A DNA stretch of 64,000 nt, from positions 31,173 through 95,172 of the forward strand of contig CANQWO010000003.1 in the NCBI GenBank assembly GCA_947627565.1. Reading direction: 5' to 3'. The notes under the pieces are model-generated. The model had not been told where the DNA came from, did no database searches, and was given only the letters and a program-made list of their open reading frames with translations. A program made the position numbers and the translations under genes. Positions 1-7,822 of the stretch are shown here, piece after piece (the stretch's first letter is position 1; the number at the start of each line of letters is the position of its first letter). The DNA is from an uncultured Clostridia bacterium (GTDB taxonomy: Bacteria > Bacillota > Clostridia > Christensenellales > Borkfalkiaceae).

Positions 1-430
1 CGAAGACGTCCGCAAGGGCGATCCGGATGATCTCGCCGCCGCTTGCGATGTAGAGATAGCTGTCGGAGGCGGTGACGCCGCCGAAGTGCGTTTTGATGGG
101 CGCGCCCGCCTTGGTGAACGTGACGTACCGCTCGTGCTTCTTGATATCGGCCGCGGCGTCGTCCGCGATGAGGTAGACGCGCGAGGCCTCGCCCGCGATG
201 TAGCCGCTCATGGCGAAATCGTAGCCGCTGCTCTCGGGAAGGGCGCAGAGCCCCTGCGGCGAGATGCCCGAGGCGAGACCGGGTACGCGCACGCCCGCGG
301 TCGCGACGTTTTCGAACACGGGGTAGGCATAGCCGTACCACCACGCGCAGAGGAAGAGAAAGAGGACGATGAGGATGACCTCGAGGACGATGAGCCCTGC
401 GGGTACGGCCCGTTTACGATGTTGTTTCAT
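1..430 (-). CDS. Membrane-anchored exported protein, partial (runs off left edge)
   Basis: Minus strand reads MKQHRKRAVPAGLIVLEVILIVLFLFLCAWWYGYAYPVFENVATAGVRVPG...; one N-terminal TM segment; open at window edge so absent from ORF track; SD aggag before ATG. Confidence 0.75.
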   Translation of the reverse strand, partial: MKQHRKRAVPAGLIVLEVILIVLFLFLCAWWYGYAYPVFENVATAGVRVPGLASGISPQGLCALPESSGYDFAMSGYIAGEASRVYLIADDAAADIKKHERYVTFTKAGAPIKTHFGGVTASDSYLYIASGGEIIRIALADVF

Positions 431-474
431 GATAGCTCCTTTCAGACATGGTACCTTGCGATGTTGTGTTGAAG

Positions 475-1437
475 TCAGTCGTCGCGCAGAAAATCGTCAC
501 GATCTTCGGGCGGGAGTTCCGCGAAAAATTCCTCGGCCGCGTCGATCGCGGCGAAGGCCAGCGAGCAGGCCATGGAGAACTTTTTCATGGCGCCCGGCAG
601 TCCCTGTTCGGCGGCGAGGCGCAAGAGGTCGGTGACCGCGGTGCTGTCGAGCGGCCCGCCCGCGCCCTCCTCGTAGAGCTCTGTGAGCGCATACATCGCG
701 CAGGGATCGAGCGTCTTTGCGGCGGCGAGATAATATTTCCGCGCCGAGCGGAGGTCCTTTTTCACGCCGGAACCCAGCCGATAACACGCGCCGAGCGCTA
801 CCATGCCCGCGCTGTCTCCCGCCTCCGCGGCGGCACGCGCCTCGTGGGCGCTCCAGGCGGGCTGTTTTGCGCGGAGGGCGGCGACATCTTCGAATGCGTC
901 CGTATAAAATTCCGTACAGAGGGCATATCGGGCGGCGAGACTGCCCGCGTCCATGGCGCGGAAGTACCAATCGGCCGCGGCGCGCCTGTCCTGCGAGGTG
1001 CCGGCCCCGCGGAGAAGACAATCTCCGAGATGGCACATTGCGGCGGCGTCTTTCGCCCAAGCCGCGCGCAAAAACCATTGATAGCCCGCTTCCTCATCGC
1101 GCTTGCCCTGCGAAAATCCGAAGAATTGCATGCGGCCGACGTCAAACATCCCGTGCGCACAGCCCGCGTCGGCGGAACGGCGGTACCATTCCTCCATGCG
1201 CTTTCGGTCCTGCCGGCAGCCCAACCCGTATTCATAGCAGCGGCCCAACATGTCCTGCGCGCCGGGGTGTCCCGCTTCGGCGGCGCCGGAGAGCGCGGCA
1301 AAGGCCGCGCGGCAGGCGGCGTCTTGTTTGTCGCCGTTCAGCCTGAGCGGTTTTTTGCCGAGGAGCGCAAGCCCTTCCGCATAGAGTTTTTCCGCATCCG
1401 CGGGCGCGCGATCCGACAATTTCTTGACCCTCCGCAT
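475..1437 (-). CDS. Sel1-like repeat (TPR-type) protein
   Basis: Repeated motifs such as AEAGHPGAQDMLGRCYEYGLGC, DAGCAHGMFDVGRMQFFG, AEAGDSAGMVALGACYRLGSGV; start set at MRRVKKL. Confidence 0.8.
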   Translation of the reverse strand: MRRVKKLSDRAPADAEKLYAEGLALLGKKPLRLNGDKQDAACRAAFAALSGAAEAGHPGAQDMLGRCYEYGLGCRQDRKRMEEWYRRSADAGCAHGMFDVGRMQFFGFSQGKRDEEAGYQWFLRAAWAKDAAAMCHLGDCLLRGAGTSQDRRAAADWYFRAMDAGSLAARYALCTEFYTDAFEDVAALRAKQPAWSAHEARAAAEAGDSAGMVALGACYRLGSGVKKDLRSARKYYLAAAKTLDPCAMYALTELYEEGAGGPLDSTAVTDLLRLAAEQGLPGAMKKFSMACSLAFAAIDAAEEFFAELPPEDRDDFLRDD

Positions 1438-1579
1438 GAGTGCTTCGATGATATGTCTATTATAGCCCAAACGGACGAATTTGTCAAGGCGTCTTTCCGA
1501 AGCGCGCGGCCGTCCCGAAAAATTTCCGTGCATAACCTGCGGAAACCTGCACAAAATGCAGTCGTAGGGAGGAAACAAG

Positions 1580-2176
1580 ATGGACTTCACCAAAACGCAG
1601 ACGTTTCACAATTTAGCGCGAGGATTCGCGGGAGAATGTCAAGCGGGCATGCGGTATCAACTTACGGCCAAGGCTGCAATGAAGCAGGGCTATGAGGTCC
1701 TTGCAAATACGATCCGTACCATCGCCAAGAATGAGACCAACCATGCGAAGGTATTTTTCGAAGCGATTCTGGAGAACGCGGGTAGCCAAGACGATATCCA
1801 TATCGACGCAAGCTATCCCTTCCATGCGGGGACGATCGAAGACAATTTACGCTTCGCGGCCATCGACGAACAGGATGAGGCGGATAATCTCTACCCCATG
1901 TTCGCGAGGATCGCGCGGGAAGAGGGGTTTGGGCAACTTGCGCTCAAATTCGAGCAGGTCGCAAAAGTCGAAGAAAATCATCGGATCATCTTCAACTACC
2001 TGTACGAGGCGTTTAAGGACGGCTCCCTCTATAAAGCGGAACGCCCGATGCTGTGGATCTGCAGTGAATGCGGCTATATGCACACGACCAAGGAGGCTTG
2101 GAACATCTGTCCGCTTTGCGGCGCGTCGCAGGGCGAAGTCGAATTGCATCTTCCCTTCAAAAAGGAGAATCTATGA
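1580..2176 (+). CDS. Rubrerythrin family protein with C-terminal rubredoxin-like domain
   Basis: Diiron motifs (ECQAGMRY, NETNHAKVFFE, EENH) and CSECGY...CPLCGA; SD ggaggaaac. Confidence 0.9.
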   Translation: MDFTKTQTFHNLARGFAGECQAGMRYQLTAKAAMKQGYEVLANTIRTIAKNETNHAKVFFEAILENAGSQDDIHIDASYPFHAGTIEDNLRFAAIDEQDEADNLYPMFARIAREEGFGQLALKFEQVAKVEENHRIIFNYLYEAFKDGSLYKAERPMLWICSECGYMHTTKEAWNICPLCGASQGEVELHLPFKKENL

Positions 2177-2307
2177 AAAAAAATTCGGAGAGCAATAAGA
2201 GTACGCAGAACGCTCGCAGCGCGCAGAACGCCGAGAGCGGTGCGACGAAGAGCAAGTCGAAGAACTGCGGCGGAAGATGCACGAAGAATGCGAAGGATTG
2301 CTCTTAA
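2173..2307 (+). CDS. Small Ser/Asn/Lys-rich protein with CGGRC...C (44 aa)
   Basis: MKKNSESNKSTQNARSAQNAESGATKSKSKNCGGRCTKNAKDCS; start overlaps rubrerythrin stop, SD aaaggag. Confidence 0.6.
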   Translation: MKKNSESNKSTQNARSAQNAESGATKSKSKNCGGRCTKNAKDCS

Positions 2308-2432
2308 TGAGCAAAAAGCCCCTTCGAAAGGGTGCGAAGATGCGCTCGGATGAGGACTATTTGGGCAGTTATACGGGCGTCTGCGCGGAAGACGCGGAGA
2401 GCCGTCCCGTACAGGACGCCGATGATCTCTGA
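2307..2432 (+). CDS. Small acidic protein (41 aa)
   Basis: MSKKPLRKGAKMRSDEDYLGSYTGVCAEDAESRPVQDADDL; ATG overlaps previous stop (taatg). Confidence 0.45.
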   Translation: MSKKPLRKGAKMRSDEDYLGSYTGVCAEDAESRPVQDADDL

Positions 2433-2536
2433 GAGCGGGGGAACGGAAAGAAATTTCCGTTCCTTTTTTCTATGTAATAGGGAATCCATCGGCTATGCCG
2501 GTGGAGCTTTTTCTTCATTGTTTTTGCTTGGAAAAG

Positions 2537-2567
2537 TGTGGCCCGCCGGCGAAGCCGGCGGGCCACA
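2537..2567. terminator. Hairpin terminator
   Basis: TGTGGCCCGCCGGC-GAA-GCCGGCGGGCCACA then atctttc. Confidence 0.7.
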
Positions 2568-2651
2568 TCTTTCATGATTTTCAGTTAGTTCATACGTGTG
2601 CTTAAAAATGCCACACGCGGCGTCCCCATTTTCAGTGAATTTCTTGCGTAC

Positions 2652-3074
2652 TCAAATTGTGTCTGCGCCGGGTGTCCCCTTCGGCATGACGTCAACAAGG
2701 GTATAGCGGGAGAGAAAATCGTAGACAGTGTCGTCAAGCGCGCGCCAAACGGGAAGGGTGGGGCAGGTCGCCGCATTGGGGCACTCCGCCTCCTTGCCGC
2801 CCGTGCAGTCGGTCGCGGCAAATGAATTTTCCGTCTCGCGCAAAATTTCCGCGAGCGTATACTCCGACGGTGCGCGCGTAAGGCGATACCCGCCGTTTTT
2901 ACCCCGCGTCGACTCCACAAATCCCGCCCGCACCAGACTGCTCATGATGGATTCGGCGTATTTGAAGGGGACGCGCTCCTCGGCGGCGAGCCCTTTCAGC
3001 GACGCGCTCCCATCGCGGCGTGCGAGGGCCGTGAGCAGGCGCAGCGCATAGCGCCCCCGCGTCGAGACGATCAT
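2652..3074 (-). CDS. Rrf2 family transcriptional regulator (IscR-like)
   Basis: MIVSTRGRYALRLLTALA...GFVESTRGKNGGYRLTR; Cys cluster CTGGKEAECPNAATC; overlaps IscU stop. Confidence 0.9.
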   Translation of the reverse strand: MIVSTRGRYALRLLTALARRDGSASLKGLAAEERVPFKYAESIMSSLVRAGFVESTRGKNGGYRLTRAPSEYTLAEILRETENSFAATDCTGGKEAECPNAATCPTLPVWRALDDTVYDFLSRYTLVDVMPKGTPGADTI

Positions 3075-3523
3075 TCCTCGTCCTCTTCCTGCCCGTGGTC
3101 GTGCTCGTGCTCGCCGAGCGCGTCGGGGAATTTGCTCGCGTCATAGGGGATGTTGTTGCGCTTGTAGTAATCGAGGATGGCCGCCTGCACCGCCTGCTCG
3201 GCAAGGACGGAGCAGTGAAGTTTATAGGCGGGCAGACCGCCGAGCGCCTCCGTCACCGCCCGATTGGTGAGCGTGAGCGCCTCTTCGAGCGGCTTGCCCT
3301 TGATCATTTCCGTCGCCATCGAACTGGTCGCGATGGCGCTGCCGCAGCCGAACGTCTCAAACTTGACGTCGATGAGGACGCCGTCTTTGACTTTGATATA
3401 CATCTTCATAATGTCGCCGCATTTGGCGTTGCCGACTTCGCCGACGCCGTCGGCATCCTCGATGACGCCCACGTTGCGGGGATTTTTGAAGTGGTCCATG
3501 ACTTTTTCGCTGTATAATGACAT
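3071..3523 (-). CDS. iscU: Fe-S cluster assembly scaffold IscU/NifU-like
   Basis: MSLYSEKVMDHFKNPRNVG...GNAKCGDIMKMYIKV...FGCGSAIATSSM. Confidence 0.93.
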   Translation of the reverse strand: MSLYSEKVMDHFKNPRNVGVIEDADGVGEVGNAKCGDIMKMYIKVKDGVLIDVKFETFGCGSAIATSSMATEMIKGKPLEEALTLTNRAVTEALGGLPAYKLHCSVLAEQAVQAAILDYYKRNNIPYDASKFPDALGEHEHDHGQEEDEE

Positions 3524-3626
3524 TGCAGTTCTCCTTTCTGAAGTTGTGATATTACGGTTTTTTGCCCCCTACCTCAGACATGGGTGGGGGATACGCGGTC
3601 AAAGGTTGAGATGGCGCCGCGGCGTT

Positions 3627-4814
3627 TTACAGAATATATTGCCGCCGTCCCTCTTGAAGATCGCGCCAGACGGGGGACATGTTGCGAAGATAGGTGACGA
3701 CTTCGGGCACCGCCTCGAGTAGATAATCGACGTCGGCCTCGGTGTTTTCCGCGCCGAGCGTCAGCCGCAGAGAGCCGTGCGCGACGTCGTGCACCCGCCC
3801 GATGGCGAGCAAGACGTGCGAGGGATCGAGCGAGCCCGACGTGCACGCCGAGCCGGACGAGGCGCAGATGCCCTTTTCGTCGAGGAGCAGGAGGAGCGAT
3901 TCGCCCTCGATGCCCTCGAAGCAGAAGCTGATGTTCCCGGGCAGACGCAGCGTCCTGTCGCCGTTCAACGCGCAGTGGGGGATCTTGGAGAGCCCGTCGA
4001 TGAGCTTGTCCTGCAACCGCTTCAAGACGGCGGACGACCTACCCATGTCTGCGATGGAGGCTTCGAGAGCGGCCGTCATGCCCGCGATGGCGGGGAGATC
4101 TTCCGTGCCCGCGCGCTTGTTCTTTTCCTGTGCGCCGCCCTCGATGAGCGGAGTAAGCGGCGCGCCGCGCTTGGCGAAGAGCACGCCGACGCCCTTGGGC
4201 CCCGTAAACTTATGCGCCGAGAGGGCGAGATAGTCGCAACCGATCTCCTTGACGTCGACGGGAATGTGCCCGACGGCCTGGACCGCGTCGGTATGGAAGA
4301 GAACGCCGCGCCGTCTGCAAATTTCCCCGACCTCGTTGACGGGTTGGATGGTGCCGATCTCGTTGTTGGCCAGCATGACCGAGACGAGGGCGCAATTTTC
4401 ATCGATGGAGGCCTCCAATTGCTTGACGTCGACGATGCCGTTCGGCTTCACGGGTACGAGCACGACCTCAAAGCCCTCCCGTTCGAGTTTTTTCAGAGTA
4501 TGGAGGACGGCGTGGTGCTCGATGGCGGTGGAGACCAGCTTTTTCTTGCCCTTCTTCGCGCCCGCATAGGCGGCCGAGCGGATGGCCTGGTTGTCGCTTT
4601 CGCTCCCGCCCGAAGTGAAATAGATCTCACGCGGATCGGCGTTGATGGCGCGGGCGATGCGTCCGCGGCAGTCTTCGAGGACCTCCTTTGCCCGTTGGCC
4701 GAGGCTGTGCAAGCTGGAGGGGTTTCCATAGAATTGCGCGGCCGTCTCGCTGTACGCTTTGAGCGCGACATCGGACATCTTGGTCGTGGCCGCATGGTCT
4801 GCATAGACAAACAT
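3627..4814 (-). CDS. iscS: Cysteine desulfurase (IscS/NifS)
   Basis: MFVYADHAATTKMSDVAL...SAHKFTGPKGVGVLF...CASSGSACTSGSLDPSHVL. Confidence 0.93.
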   Translation of the reverse strand: MFVYADHAATTKMSDVALKAYSETAAQFYGNPSSLHSLGQRAKEVLEDCRGRIARAINADPREIYFTSGGSESDNQAIRSAAYAGAKKGKKKLVSTAIEHHAVLHTLKKLEREGFEVVLVPVKPNGIVDVKQLEASIDENCALVSVMLANNEIGTIQPVNEVGEICRRRGVLFHTDAVQAVGHIPVDVKEIGCDYLALSAHKFTGPKGVGVLFAKRGAPLTPLIEGGAQEKNKRAGTEDLPAIAGMTAALEASIADMGRSSAVLKRLQDKLIDGLSKIPHCALNGDRTLRLPGNISFCFEGIEGESLLLLLDEKGICASSGSACTSGSLDPSHVLLAIGRVHDVAHGSLRLTLGAENTEADVDYLLEAVPEVVTYLRNMSPVWRDLQEGRRQYIL

Positions 4815-4825
4815 GGGATGCTCCT

Positions 4826-4854
4826 ATAATTCCTATCTTTTCGATAGGAATTAT
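4826..4854. promoter_or_regulatory. Perfect 12-bp-arm inverted repeat in iscS promoter/leader
   Basis: ATAATTCCTATC-TTTTC-GATAGGAATTAT; overlaps the -10 of a minus-strand TTGACT-N17-TATAAT promoter. Confidence 0.7.
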
Positions 4855-5129
4855 AACATAGGATGTGCGGGAAGTCAAGCATTTTGCATAAGAAAGGGGA
4901 GAAAGAGTTTATGAAATTAGTTTGCGAAAGGTTCACGAAAAGGGTTCACGAATTTCTATCATATAGAAGCTTTTTATAATAAAGGCATAGAAATTCCGTG
5001 AGGATTTAAGAAGGTGCATCTCATAGCGATTCGCCCACACCCATGTCTGCCATCAAAGACAATAAGCGTGCGGTGGCGTGGCAAATTGAGACGCGCAGCG
5101 CAAAAGCGTGGTTTTGCTCGCGCAAATGA

Positions 5130-5475
5130 TTTGGAACGCCCCACCCCCAGCCCCCTCCCGAGGGAGGGGGTGAAAAGAGCGCCTCCTTGGGGAGGAGCTG
5201 TCACGAAGTGACTGAGGTGGGGCCCTTCCCCCTTCACCGCCTTCGGCGGAGCTTCCCCCCTTCGAGGGGGGCCCACCTCGCTGTCCCCCCGAAGGGGGAA
5301 AGTGGCCGAATTTATGAGGCCGAAAGGGGGGCCGCAATTTTCGCTCAACAGCCCGGTGGGCTGTGAGCGGCGGCGCGACATGAGCGGTGGCCTCCACGAA
5401 GGGGCCGCAGGCGGTCTCTGCCGCCAAAGCGCGGACATGCCCCCGTCGTTTCACGTCATTCGGTGGGAAAACCAA
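5130..5475. repeat. GC-rich intergenic palindromic repeat region
   Basis: ccccctcccgagggaggggg, ccttcccccttcaccgccttcggcgg, ttccccccttcgaggggggcc; ends in GCGGACATGCCCCCGTCGTTTCACGTCATTC. Confidence 0.75.
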
Positions 5476-5565
5476 AGAGTGAAAACCCTCGCTGTTCTTC
5501 ACCGCGCTCCCCCTAAAAAAATAAGGTAAAAAAAAAAGATCTTACGATATAGGTAAGATCCTTTG

Positions 5566-5784
5566 TTAGTCTTCAAGCCCGAGGAGATAATCCACCGATT
5601 CCCCGAAAAACTTCGCCATATCCGCAAGAAGGGAAAGCGGAGGTTCGCGTTGACCTTTTTCATAATGCAAATAGGTAACGCTGTGGATTTTCAGCGCATC
5701 TGCGACTTCTTTTTGCGTAAGTCCGCGCTCTTCTCGAAGTTCTTTTAATCTTTTTCCCAAAATTATCTCCATAACACTTGACAT
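5566..5784 (-). CDS. XRE-family HTH transcriptional regulator
   Basis: LGKRLKELREERGLTQKEVADALKIHSVTYLHYEKGQREPPLSLLADMAKFFGESVDYLLG. Confidence 0.9.
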   Translation of the reverse strand: MSSVMEIILGKRLKELREERGLTQKEVADALKIHSVTYLHYEKGQREPPLSLLADMAKFFGESVDYLLGLED

Positions 5785-5830
5785 ATTACCATTTTGGTAG
5801 TAAAATAGAAGAGAACTACCAAATTGGTAG
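5778..5830 (+). promoter_or_regulatory. Promoter with two palindromic operators
   Basis: TTGACA(5778)-N17-TAAAAT(5801); TTACCATTTTGGTAG (5786-5800) fills the -35/-10 spacer and CTACCAAATTGGTAG (5816-5830) lies downstream. Confidence 0.8.
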
Positions 5831-5855
5831 CAAATGAAAAACGGAGGTAACTATT

Positions 5856-6191
5856 ATGGGCTTTTTGGGCGCAATGAAGGGCGCAAACAACAACTGGGGG
5901 GTGTGCACATCTTCCGATTTTAAGGGACCGTGCTATCTCGGTCCCAAGAACCTTGTGAACAATTCCGCGCAGGAACTGATGATTTCCGGCACGGGCTTGG
6001 CGCAGGAATATGTTTTCACGGGGAAAGATGTCAAGAGCTGTGAAGTCAAGGCGAGCGGAGCGGCTTGGATCTGGTTTCATATCGAATTTGTCGACGGAAA
6101 ACATATCGAATTTTTCATGTCCTCCATCGTCGACCAACAGGGAAAGATTTCCATGCACTTACTCAATTTTATTTCATTTATGAAGATGTAA
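5856..6191 (+). CDS. Hypothetical protein (111 aa) divergent from XRE regulator
   Basis: MGFLGAMKGANNNWGVCTSSDFKGPCYLGPKNLVNNSAQELMISG...; SD aacggagg; promoter and terminator flank it. Confidence 0.75.
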   Translation: MGFLGAMKGANNNWGVCTSSDFKGPCYLGPKNLVNNSAQELMISGTGLAQEYVFTGKDVKSCEVKASGAAWIWFHIEFVDGKHIEFFMSSIVDQQGKISMHLLNFISFMKM

Positions 6192-6200
6192 ACGACCTGA

Positions 6201-6234
6201 AAAAGCCGCGCGCATTTGAATGCGCGCGGCTTTT
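6201..6234. terminator. Intrinsic terminator
   Basis: AAAAGCCGCGCGCA-tttgaa-TGCGCGCGGCTTTT. Confidence 0.85.
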
Positions 6235-6477
6235 CTAAGCCTGTTTGCAGGCACGCACGCTGACGCCGGTATGCCTTATATCATAGCGCGGGGGAAGGAG
6301 GAAAGTAAACCGATTTTCTATATATATGATATAAAAGGGTAGAAAAAAAGGACCTTACGGTATGGTAGGATCCTTTTTATGATTGATCTCTGCTGTAAAG
6401 ATATATATGTCCCGACAGGAAGATTTATTTTGTATCTTTCTTGTAAATAGGGGTTGTATCTTTACAGTTTTTGTCGC

Positions 6478-6813
6478 TTAGTCGGCCTTGAAGGGCAGAA
6501 GAGCGGCGACGCGGGCGCGCTTGATCGCAACCGAGAGCTCTCTCTGGTGCTTTGCGCAGGTGCCCGTCATTCTGCGGGGGAGGATCTTGCCGCCCTCCGC
6601 GATGAACTTTCTCAGTTTCGCCGTTTCTTTATAGTTGATCTCCGATTTCTCCTGGCAGAAGAGGCAGACCTTCTTGAAGTTCTGCTTTTTGAACCCTTTT
6701 TTCGCAGGACGCTCGCCGCGGTCACCCTTTTCGCGGGGCGCGGGAGTTTCCGTTGCGGGGGCTTCGCTTTCGGCTTCTTCGACGGGAGCGGTCACAACTT
6801 CGTTTTCTTCCAT
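6478..6813 (-). CDS. rpsR: Ribosomal protein S18 with acidic N-terminal extension
   Basis: [59 protein letters not shown]. Confidence 0.92.
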   Translation of the reverse strand: MEENEVVTAPVEEAESEAPATETPAPREKGDRGERPAKKGFKKQNFKKVCLFCQEKSEINYKETAKLRKFIAEGGKILPRRMTGTCAKHQRELSVAIKRARVAALLPFKAD

Positions 6814-6944
6814 AACGATGTCTCCTTTTTAGATTTCACAAAACGCCGCAAACGGCATTCCGTGAGGGATTGGCCCGGAACGGGCAGTGGGTTGCGCACG
6901 GCGCACGCCGAGCGCGGGCGCCGAAAACAGGCGCCGGGAAACGC

Positions 6945-7382
6945 TTAAAACGGGATATCGCCGTCGTCGTCGAAGGATTCGAGCTGCGGCTTCCGTTTTT
7001 GGGGAACGCTGCGTTGCTGGTCGGGAGCAGGGGTAGGGGTGTCGTAGAGATCGTCGCCGCCCGAACTTCTCGAATTGAGAAATTCCACATCCTGCGCAAT
7101 GACGTCGACCGCGGTGCGGCGCTGGCCCTGGTTATCTTCGTAGTTCCGGATCTGGATACTGCCGGAGACGGCGACCTTGGAGCCCTTTTTCACATACCGC
7201 GCGACGGTATCGGCAAGGCCGCGCCAAGCGGTGACGTTGAAGAAATCCGTCTGGCGTTCGCCGTCTTGAGACGTATAGGAGCGGTTGACCGCGATCGCAA
7301 AGTGGCAGACGCTGACGCCGCCGCCCGTCTCTGTGAGTTCGGGGTCGCATGTGAGATTTCCGATCAAAAACACCTTATTCAT
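6945..7382 (-). CDS. ssb: Single-stranded DNA-binding protein
   Basis: MNKVFLIGNLTCDPELTETGGGVSVCHFAIAVNR...; C-terminal DDDGDIPF. Confidence 0.95.
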   Translation of the reverse strand: MNKVFLIGNLTCDPELTETGGGVSVCHFAIAVNRSYTSQDGERQTDFFNVTAWRGLADTVARYVKKGSKVAVSGSIQIRNYEDNQGQRRTAVDVIAQDVEFLNSRSSGGDDLYDTPTPAPDQQRSVPQKRKPQLESFDDDGDIPF

Positions 7383-7385
7383 TTC

Positions 7386-7673
7386 CTATTCCTCTACTTT
7401 TGTGATGACGCGGCGCAAAACATCGCTCGAGATCCCCGCAACGCGGTCGAGCTCGGCGATCGTGCTGCCAGGTGCTCTGAAGGTCATGAGCGTGAAGAAA
7501 GCATCCGTTCTGTCTTGAATGGGGTAAGCCGTCTTTTTGACGCCCCACTTGTCGGTTGCTTCCACGCTGCCGCCCATGTTGGAGACGATGTCGGCGTACT
7601 TTTTGAGTTCGGCCTCTCTTGCGTCTTCCTCCATGTCGCTTCTGAGCAGAATGAGCATTTCGTATTTCTGCAT
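7386..7673 (-). CDS. rpsF: Ribosomal protein S6
   Basis: MQKYEMLILLRSDMEEDAREAELKKYADIVSNMGG; upstream minus-strand TTGACT-N17-TATAAT. Confidence 0.92.
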   Translation of the reverse strand: MQKYEMLILLRSDMEEDAREAELKKYADIVSNMGGSVEATDKWGVKKTAYPIQDRTDAFFTLMTFRAPGSTIAELDRVAGISSDVLRRVITKVEE

Positions 7674-7822
7674 AGGTTTACCTCCCGGACTTATTCGGCG
7701 CACGATCCGAAAAGGCTCGTTCGTGCGCAAGGCTTACGACTTTTCTCAAGTATTATACAGGTTTTTTACGGAGAAGTCAACCGGTTTTGGACCATGCTCC
7801 CCGCAAATTGTGAAATTTTTAC

